Shown in pieces: positions 6,178 to 11,735 of a stretch of DNA of 11,735 bases. The first letter of the stretch is position 1. The number at the start of each line of letters is the position of its first letter. The stretch covers positions 1 through 11,735 of the forward strand of contig CAMVHY010000014.1 in NCBI GenBank assembly GCA_947167415.1. The letters are read 5' to 3'. This DNA is from an uncultured Clostridia bacterium (GTDB taxonomy: Bacteria > Bacillota > Clostridia > Lachnospirales > CAMVHY01). The notes below the pieces were generated by a model that was not told where the DNA came from, searched no databases, and saw only the letters and a program-made list of their open reading frames with translations. The position numbers and the translations under genes were made by a program.

Positions 6178-7728
6178 ATGACTAAAAAACATAGTGCCGT
6201 AAAAATAATTACAAACATGATTTTTATTAGCTTATTAGGAAAAATTTTGGGGCTCATCCGAGAAATTTTATTTGCAAAAAATTTTGGTACAACAAATATT
6301 TTTGGCACAGCATTTAATTACGCGAGTAATATTCCTAATCAATTTCTTGATATTATGTTTGCTTCGGCGATTAATTCAAGTTTTATCCCGATTTTTAATC
6401 GCGAATTCGAAAAAAAAAATAAGCAATCAGCTTTCGAATTGCTTAATAACTTTTTAAGTTTAATTCTATTAATTTCAACCATTGCATCATTTTTCATGCT
6501 TACTAATTCCAATCATATAATTAATCTTTTAGCCTCGGGTTTAAATATAAAAACAAAAATTTTAGCGTCGCAATTATTAAAAATTTTGGCTCCGATATTA
6601 ATTTTCAGTAGCATAACTTTTACTTTTTCAGGTGTCTTACAATCATTCGATGAATTTAATATTCCAGCTCTAACTAGCACCGTTTTTAATTTAATCATTA
6701 TCTTATACTATATTTTTTTTATAAATAAATTTGGTGTTTATGGCTTATCATTCAGTTTTTTAATCGGCTGGCTTTTTCAAATTTTAATCCAGCTTCCGGT
6801 TTTATATAAACAAAAATATAAATTTCACTTCAACATAAATTTAAAATCAAACGCTCTCCAAGATATTTTTAAATTATTAATTCCAGTTTTAATTAGCTCT
6901 TGGCTTATGCCGATAAATAATATAATTAATTCAAGTTTTGCATCTTATATAATCGGCGGCGGAAATGCTTTGCGAATAGCAAATACAGTTTATATCATCA
7001 TTACCGGCACGTTTGTTTTATCTCTAAATAATTTCGTTTTTCAAAGGCTTTCAAAATTAAAAGCAAATAATTTAAATCAAGATTTTACACACCAAATAAA
7101 AAACGCCCTCGAAAATATATTTTTCTTTTTATTGCCCCTAACTTTTATTTTATTAATTTTTAATCGCGAAATAATAAGCATTTTATTCGAACGTGGCAAT
7201 TTCGATGCAAATTCAACAAATTTAACTTCACGTGCTTTATTTTTTTATTCATTTGGCATTATTGGCTACGGCGTCCAAGTAATTTTAAATAGCGGTTTCT
7301 ATGCAGATAAAAATGGCAAAATCCCATTAATTTCATCGCTTATCGGCGTGATTTTAAATTTTATTTTTAGTTTTATCTTAATAAAATTTTTAGATATCGG
7401 CGGACCAGCACTCTCTTCTTCTTTATCAATAACTTTTACGGCGTTCTTTATGCTTTTTATTTCTCAAAAAAATAATAACCAGATCCTCGATAAAACTATT
7501 TTATCTCGCATAATAAAAATTTTTCTCGCCTCAACAATCACATATCTAATAATTTTTATGCTCCACAATTTATTTTTTATAAATTTAACTTTATCTCGCA
7601 TAAATAAATTTTTATTCTTATGTGCAATAAATTTATTCGCCTTATTATTTTATTTTTTTATTAGCTATTTATTAAAACTTCCACAAGCTCTATTTATAAA
7701 AAATCTTATTTACAAAAAAAAAGCGTGA
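6178..7728 (+). CDS. murJ: Lipid II flippase MurJ
   Basis: MurJ moves lipid II, the peptidoglycan precursor, across the cytoplasmic membrane. The 516-residue protein is almost entirely membrane helices, in line with the family's 14 segments. Landmarks are the start MTKKHSAVKII, LGKILGLIRE with the conserved arginine at residue 28, FLDIMFASAINSSFIPIFN, the mid-protein LIPVLISSWLMPINNIINSS, and LFERGNFDANST with FYADKNGKIPL in the C-terminal half. From memory the FASAINSSFIPIFN block is closest to Oscillospirales MurJ. I choose the ATG at 6178: it has a GAGGT site (6162-6166) 11 bases upstream and gives the typical M-x-K-K-H-S start. The in-frame GTG at 6160 would put the ribosome site inside the gene. 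The stop codon is part of the shared terminator with alaS. Retention of MurJ means the cell makes peptidoglycan. Confidence 0.95.
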   Translation: MTKKHSAVKIITNMIFISLLGKILGLIREILFAKNFGTTNIFGTAFNYASNIPNQFLDIMFASAINSSFIPIFNREFEKKNKQSAFELLNNFLSLILLISTIASFFMLTNSNHIINLLASGLNIKTKILASQLLKILAPILIFSSITFTFSGVLQSFDEFNIPALTSTVFNLIIILYYIFFINKFGVYGLSFSFLIGWLFQILIQLPVLYKQKYKFHFNINLKSNALQDIFKLLIPVLISSWLMPINNIINSSFASYIIGGGNALRIANTVYIIITGTFVLSLNNFVFQRLSKLKANNLNQDFTHQIKNALENIFFFLLPLTFILLIFNREIISILFERGNFDANSTNLTSRALFFYSFGIIGYGVQVILNSGFYADKNGKIPLISSLIGVILNFIFSFILIKFLDIGGPALSSSLSITFTAFFMLFISQKNNNQILDKTILSRIIKIFLASTITYLIIFMLHNLFFINLTLSRINKFLFLCAINLFALLFYFFISYLLKLPQALFIKNLIYKKKA

Positions 7729-7747
7729 CTACAAAATCACGTTTTTT
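7718..7747. terminator. Shared terminator of convergent murJ and alaS
   Basis: AAAAAGCGTGA (7718-7728) pairs with TCACGTTTTTT (7737-7747) as an 11-bp stem with one G-T wobble and an 8-base loop. The murJ stop TGA (7726-7728) is the last part of the left arm. A T-rich tail follows on the plus strand, and on the minus strand nine Ts follow a stem with one A-C mismatch. It therefore probably stops both genes, better in the murJ direction. Confidence 0.8.
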
Positions 7748-7753
7748 ATTTTT

Positions 7754-10382
7754 TTATCCCAACAAAACATTTTTTATTTCGCTTACAACTAAATTTAAAT
7801 CATTAAAATTTATTCCTCCGAGCTGCGCATAATTTTTTCTTCCGCCACCATTTCCACCAAATTTATACGCCAAATTTTTTATTATCTCATTAGCATTTAA
7901 ATCTAAATCATCTGTCCTACTAAAAATCAAATTAATTTTATTTTCATTTTTATTAACTAAAACAACCACACACTTTTTTAACTTATTTTTTATTTTATCC
8001 GCGACATCTCTCAAAAATTTTAAATCAAAATCATCAAAGCTATCAAAAACAAAATTTATATTATTTATAAGCTCACATTTATCACAAATTTTTTTAGCCA
8101 TTTCACTCGACAAAATATTTTCTAGTCTAGCAATTTTATTTTTATTTTTTTTATCATCATCAATAAAACTTTTAAGCTTATGCAAAAAATTATTTTTATC
8201 AGCTTTTAATAAAACACACGCTTCCAAAATTTCTTTTTGCTTTTTATTACAAAAATCAATTGCCTTTGGTCCTGTCACAGCTTCTATTCTTCTAATTCCT
8301 GCCGAAACTCCACTTTCACCAATTATTTTAAAACAATTTATTTGCGCCGTATTTTTTACATGCGTTCCGCTGCATAATTCCATACTATAATTTCCGATTT
8401 TTACAACGCGAACAATATCTCCATATTTTTCATCAAACAAAGCTGTCGCTCCAGAATCAATCGCTTCATTAATTTCTTTTTTTTCAGTTTTAACTTCTAG
8501 ACTCTCAAAAATTTTTTTATTCAATTCATTTTCTATTAAATCCAAATCTTCTTCACTCAAAACTTTTTTACATAAAAAATCAAATCTAAAATAATTTTCA
8601 TCTATATACGAACCCATTTGTTTTGTTTCATCAAATATTTTCTCTTTTAAAATCTTGTGTAATAAATGCGTCGCCGTATGATTTCTAGCAATGCAAAATC
8701 TTTTTTCAAAATTTAATTTTAAATTACCAGTTTGCTCTAACTTTATAAATCCGGATATTAATTTTGCTTTGTGAATATATTTATCACCAAAAATTTTTTT
8801 GCAATCAATTATTTTTGCCTCGCCCGTTTCCGTTTTTAAAATTCCTGAATCAGAAATTTGACCTGATTCTTCAGCAAAAAAAATTGTCTTATCAAAAATA
8901 ATATAAAACTCTTGCTCTTCATTTTTTTTTTCTTCTTTAATTCCATTATTATTTTCAATCAACATCATAATTTTCGCGTCACCAATTTCAAAATTTTCAT
9001 AACCTATAAATTCCGTCGCAGCTAATTTTTTTATTTCTTCTTGTACTTCAATTAAAAATCCATTTTCATTTTTATTTGCTTGCGATTTTCTCGCTCGTTC
9101 TTTTTGCTTTTCAAGTTCAATTTCAAATTCCTTTTCATCAATCATAACTTCATTTTCACTCGCAAACTCTTTCATCAAATCCATATTAAAACCAAAAGTA
9201 TCATGTAATTTAAAAGCTTCTTTTCCAGATATAATATTTTTTCCCTGCTCTTTGGTTTTTTCTATCAAATCCATAAAAATATTTAATCCACCCAAAATTA
9301 CATCATTAAATTTTTTTTCTTCGTCCAAAACAATTTTCGTAATTTCATCTTTTTTATCAGCCAAATTTTTATAATAACCGTCAAAAATTTTTATTACTAG
9401 CTCAATCAATTCAGCTAAAAAATTTTTTTTCTCGATATTTAAAATTTTAATCCGACAAAGTGCACGCCTAATCAATCTTCTTAAAATATATCCGCGTCCC
9501 TCATTCGAAATAAAAATATCATCTGCAATCATAAAAACCGCAGCTTTAATATGATCCGCAATAATTCTAATCGCAATATCTTTTTTTTCATCTTCGCCAT
9601 AATTTATTTCCGCTCCATCGGCAATTTTATTTATTATTTCGCGTATCGTATCAATTTCAAAAATCGAATTCACATTTTGCATTACAACCGAAATTCTTTC
9701 TAAACCCATGCCCGTATCAATATTTTTTTGTTTTAATTTCGAATAGCTACCATCAGGATTTTTATTAAATTGCGTAAAAACTAAATTCCAAATTTCGATA
9801 AACCTATCGCAATCACATCCAGGTCCACAATTTTTTTCCCCACAACCAAATTTTTCCCCACGATCAAAATAAATTTCTGAACATGGTCCGCATGGTCCTT
9901 CTCCAATTTCCCAAAAATTATCTTCTTTATCCATTTTAAAAATTTTTTTTGCGTCAATATTTTTTTGCCAAATTTCAAACGCTTCATCGTCATCTTTATA
10001 AACCGTCACAAATAATTTTTCTTTCGGCAAATTTAAAATCTGCGTAACAAATTCCCATGCCCAATTAATTGCTTCAATTTTAAAATAATCACCAAAAGAA
10101 AAATTTCCTAACATCTCAAAAAAAGTTGCATGCCACGATGTTTTCCCAACGTTTTCAATGTCATTTGTCCTCACACATTTTTGACAGGTTGTCACTCTAA
10201 ACGACGGCAGTTTTTCTTGCCCAGAAAAATATTTTTTTAATGGCGCCATCCCTGCATTAATTAATAAAAGACTTTTGTCGCGATGATCCGGAATCAATGA
10301 AAACGATTCTAATTTTAAATGCCCTTTGCTTTCAAAAAAATTAAGATATAATTCCCGTAATTTCGATTGCGTAAAAAATCAT
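7754..10382 (-). CDS. alaS: Alanyl-tRNA synthetase, N-terminus apparently frameshifted
   Basis: AlaRS attaches alanine to tRNA-Ala. From the TTG at 10297 the frame gives 847 residues with class II motifs (TTCQKCVRT, FFEMLGNFSFGDYF, GRGYILRRLIRRA), the editing-site zinc ligands HTATH and CSGTH, and the C-terminal GGNGGGRK with AQLGG. Homology does not start there: upstream in the same frame comes TQSKLRELYLNFFESKGHLK, the normal N-terminal helix. That frame meets TGA at 10379-10381 before any usual start codon. If one T is dropped from the T6 run (10373-10378), the ATG at 10380-10382 reads MIFTQSKLREL, a normal AlaRS start, and the protein has about 875 residues, the family length. GGAGGGAGG (10397-10405) lies 14 bases upstream. 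Either the base is an artefact, or slippage or frameshifting restores the frame, or the gene is newly damaged. The rest looks intact, arguing for function. Confidence 0.93.
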
Positions 10383-10396
10383 TCACTCGACATAAA

Positions 10397-10405
10397 CCTC
10401 CCTCC
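10397..10405 (-). promoter_or_regulatory. Ribosome binding site of alaS and a 4-codon mini-frame
   Basis: The minus strand reads GGAGGGAGG. It is best spaced for the ATG at 10393, which gives only M-S-S-E-stop; that TGA overlaps the ATG at 10382 as ATGA. The distance to the ATG at 10382 is 14 bases, somewhat long. Confidence 0.7.
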
Positions 10406-10442
10406 AACAATTTTTTAAAATCATATTTTTTTCACGCTTTGC

Positions 10443-10451
10443 ATTATATCA
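10443..10451 (-). promoter_or_regulatory. Extended -10 promoter of alaS
   Basis: The minus strand reads TGATATAAT: a perfect TATAAT with the TG of an extended -10. No recognisable -35 lies 16-18 bases upstream, as is common for this promoter type. Transcription would begin near 10436, giving a leader of about 40-55 bases. That is too short for a T-box. Confidence 0.65.
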
Positions 10452-10610
10452 CTGAATTTAATTTGATTTGTTTTACTTTTTCAGTATTTTTTCGAGCGAT
10501 TTAAATTGCCAAAAATAAATTTAAAAAAATAATAGCGCGGGAAAAATAAAATCACGTGAACTAAAAAAAATTTTTAAACGATGAACTTATATTCAATTTT
10601 TTTTCAAAAC

Positions 10611-10640
10611 AAAAAAGCAGACCAATTTTTTGATCTGCTT
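10611..10640 (-). terminator. Intrinsic terminator of the P-loop gene
   Basis: On the minus strand AAGCAGATC pairs with GGTCTGCTT in a 9-bp stem (10615-10640) with an 8-base AAAAAATT loop and one U-G wobble. The right arm runs straight into T6 (10616-10611). It lies 36 bases after the stop codon of the 10677 gene and separates it from alaS. Confidence 0.83.
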
Positions 10641-10676
10641 CTTATACACAAAAAATTTCCGCGGTTTAATTCTAAC

Positions 10677-11735
10677 TCATATATTTTCATCATCAGAAAA
10701 CAATCTATTATCTTTGTCTGTTTTAAATTTATTATAAATATCGCTAATAATGGGATCGGATTTTGTTTTCAATGATGGTGAAAAAAATAAACCTAATTTA
10801 GCTATAAATGTGCCTCTTACTAAATTATTCCATGCTTGCTGAAACCAATTTAAAGTCGATTTTTCCAAACTCCTGCTGTTATCTTTGATAAATTTGTCAA
10901 CTTCTTTGCGGCATCTGAGAACACCATCAAGCCTTAACAATTTTTCTACCTTTTCTGGATTTATCTTTTTATCCGAAGACTTAGCACGATCAATCATCCA
11001 CTCATAAAAGGTTTGGCAATTAAACAAATTGTCTTCTCCATTAACTGCTAAATAGTGATTAAAATTAAAATAATTTTCTTGTCTTAAACTTAGATCTTGA
11101 TTCCACCTTTGTTTCAAATTATTTATCTTTTTGTTAGATTGTTTATATACCTGATTTTGATATTGTTGATATTCAATATGATACTCATACAGTTCGGATT
11201 TATAGTTCGCTATATTATCTTTACCAATTGTTTTTTCAACTGCTTTTGCTTCTTCATTGAATTGATTTAATAGCTCTGTTAAAACTGTTTTATCAAACTG
11301 CAATTTGTTTTTATTGTCATTACGCTGCATAGGGTATTTATTGAAAAATGAACTCAAATTTAAAAACCATCCTATTCTGTCCAATCCAACATAATTTTTA
11401 TTAAATACACTTACTTTATTTTTATTAATTTTGCGATAGTCCAAAGCTAATTTCAATAATTTATTTGGATTTTCTGGAACTGAAAGATACTCGTCATATA
11501 TGATCATCGTGCGACGGGCGTTGATATATTTCAAGTCATTTGGTTCAGCTTTTAACAAGCTGGATAGCTCTTGCCAATTCAAAGTACCTTTTTTGCTATA
11601 TCCTGCTTTTTCATAAACCCGCTCTATCCCATTCATATCTAAGTCAATAGGTGCTCGATAGATAGGTGGTAAACCATCTAAAGGCAACGAATTGCAAAAT
11701 AGCATCTGAGCAATAAGAGTCGACTTGCCGTCTGG
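10677..11735 (-). CDS. P-loop NTPase-like protein of unknown function (N-terminus outside window)
   Basis: The frame is open to the right edge, so an internal ATG at 11705 is not the start; 352 residues are visible. The first ones read PDGKSTLIAQML, fitting the end of a Walker A loop (GxxxxGKST), with the leading glycine outside the window. About 77 residues later comes TMIIYDEY, a Walker B-like hydrophobic strand with DE, or a divergent counterpart of the DRY motif of nucleoside-monophosphate kinases. The rest is charged, helical and rich in Q, N and K (for example YEYHIEYQQYQNQ), with no transmembrane helix or secretion signal. I do not recognise the family. The start resembles GxDGSGKST kinases such as thymidylate kinase, but the tail is much longer than theirs. 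The gene has its own terminator. Together with the ADP-ribosylhydrolase fusion it is one of two large non-housekeeping genes here. Confidence 0.72.
   Translation of the reverse strand, partial: PDGKSTLIAQMLFCNSLPLDGLPPIYRAPIDLDMNGIERVYEKAGYSKKGTLNWQELSSLLKAEPNDLKYINARRTMIIYDEYLSVPENPNKLLKLALDYRKINKNKVSVFNKNYVGLDRIGWFLNLSSFFNKYPMQRNDNKNKLQFDKTVLTELLNQFNEEAKAVEKTIGKDNIANYKSELYEYHIEYQQYQNQVYKQSNKKINNLKQRWNQDLSLRQENYFNFNHYLAVNGEDNLFNCQTFYEWMIDRAKSSDKKINPEKVEKLLRLDGVLRCRKEVDKFIKDNSRSLEKSTLNWFQQAWNNLVRGTFIAKLGLFFSPSLKTKSDPIISDIYNKFKTDKDNRLFSDDENI

Noticed and set aside
10140..10160. TSWHATFFEML in AlaRS in place of the common TARHxTFFEML
   Set aside because: The arginine at this position is not invariant in the family, and the important motif 2 arginine in QKCVRT is kept, so this does not suggest loss of function.
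10379..10393. TGA read as tryptophan (alternative genetic code) to extend AlaRS to ATG 10393
   Set aside because: Genes such as aroC and murJ end at TGA at their expected family length, and tryptophan is encoded by TGG elsewhere, so TGA acts as a stop here. The one-base deletion model also gives a better N-terminus.
10406..10680. Possible T-box or other riboswitch before alaS
   Set aside because: The promoter at 10443-10451 leaves a leader of only about 40-55 bases. No T-box-like stems or conserved boxes were seen, and the hairpin at 10615-10640 lies upstream of that promoter and belongs to the neighbouring gene.
1..11735. CRISPR array, tRNA, rRNA or prophage attachment site
   Set aside because: No regularly spaced repeats, no G/C-richer tRNA-like cloverleaf and no conserved rRNA sequence was seen on either strand.

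Overview
The window is a strongly A/T-rich stretch of bacterial chromosome. It carries conserved housekeeping genes mixed with unusual accessory genes and one long gene-poor gap. AGGAGG-type ribosome sites, intrinsic terminators, a DUF1858/redox-disulfide protein, and the style of the MurJ and AlaRS proteins all point to the Firmicutes, class Clostridia. From memory, MurJ most resembles Oscillospirales-type proteins. Extreme A/T content, long homopolymers, a broken transposase relic, an apparently frameshifted alaS start and a membrane-anchored ADP-ribosylhydrolase-like protein would suit a host-associated, possibly genome-reduced member of that group. That lifestyle is inference; the gene calls are not.

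Layout: (1) 1-779, minus strand: the N-terminal part of triosephosphate isomerase (tpiA, running off the left edge), preceded by a small CxxC redox protein with its own terminator. (2) 784-2800, plus strand: chorismate synthase (aroC), an overlapping PilX/pseudopilin-like membrane protein and a 50-residue protein, ending at a strong terminator. The divergent promoters of blocks 1 and 2 have overlapping -10 boxes. (3) 2844-5272, minus strand: a 788-residue protein with an ADP-ribosylglycohydrolase (DraG/ARH) core, a helical middle and a C-terminal two-helix membrane anchor, behind a near-consensus extended -10 promoter. (4) 5273-6177: about 900 bases of mostly non-coding DNA holding the N-terminal relic of an IS5-type transposase and an orphan 16-bp terminator hairpin. 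(5) 6178-7728, plus strand: murJ, convergent with (6) alaS, minus strand, 7754 to about 10382, the two sharing a terminator that contains the murJ stop codon. (7) 10677-11735, minus strand: a P-loop NTPase-like protein cut by the right edge, with its own terminator.

The housekeeping genes cover glycolysis (TpiA), the last step of the shikimate pathway (AroC), lipid II flipping (MurJ) and alanine tRNA charging (AlaRS). They do not form one pathway. The accessory genes, namely the ADP-ribosylhydrolase fusion and the P-loop protein, are the most likely places for new biology. The most unusual sequence observation is that the AlaRS N-terminus continues in frame upstream of any usable start codon and becomes a normal start only if one T is removed from a six-T run.
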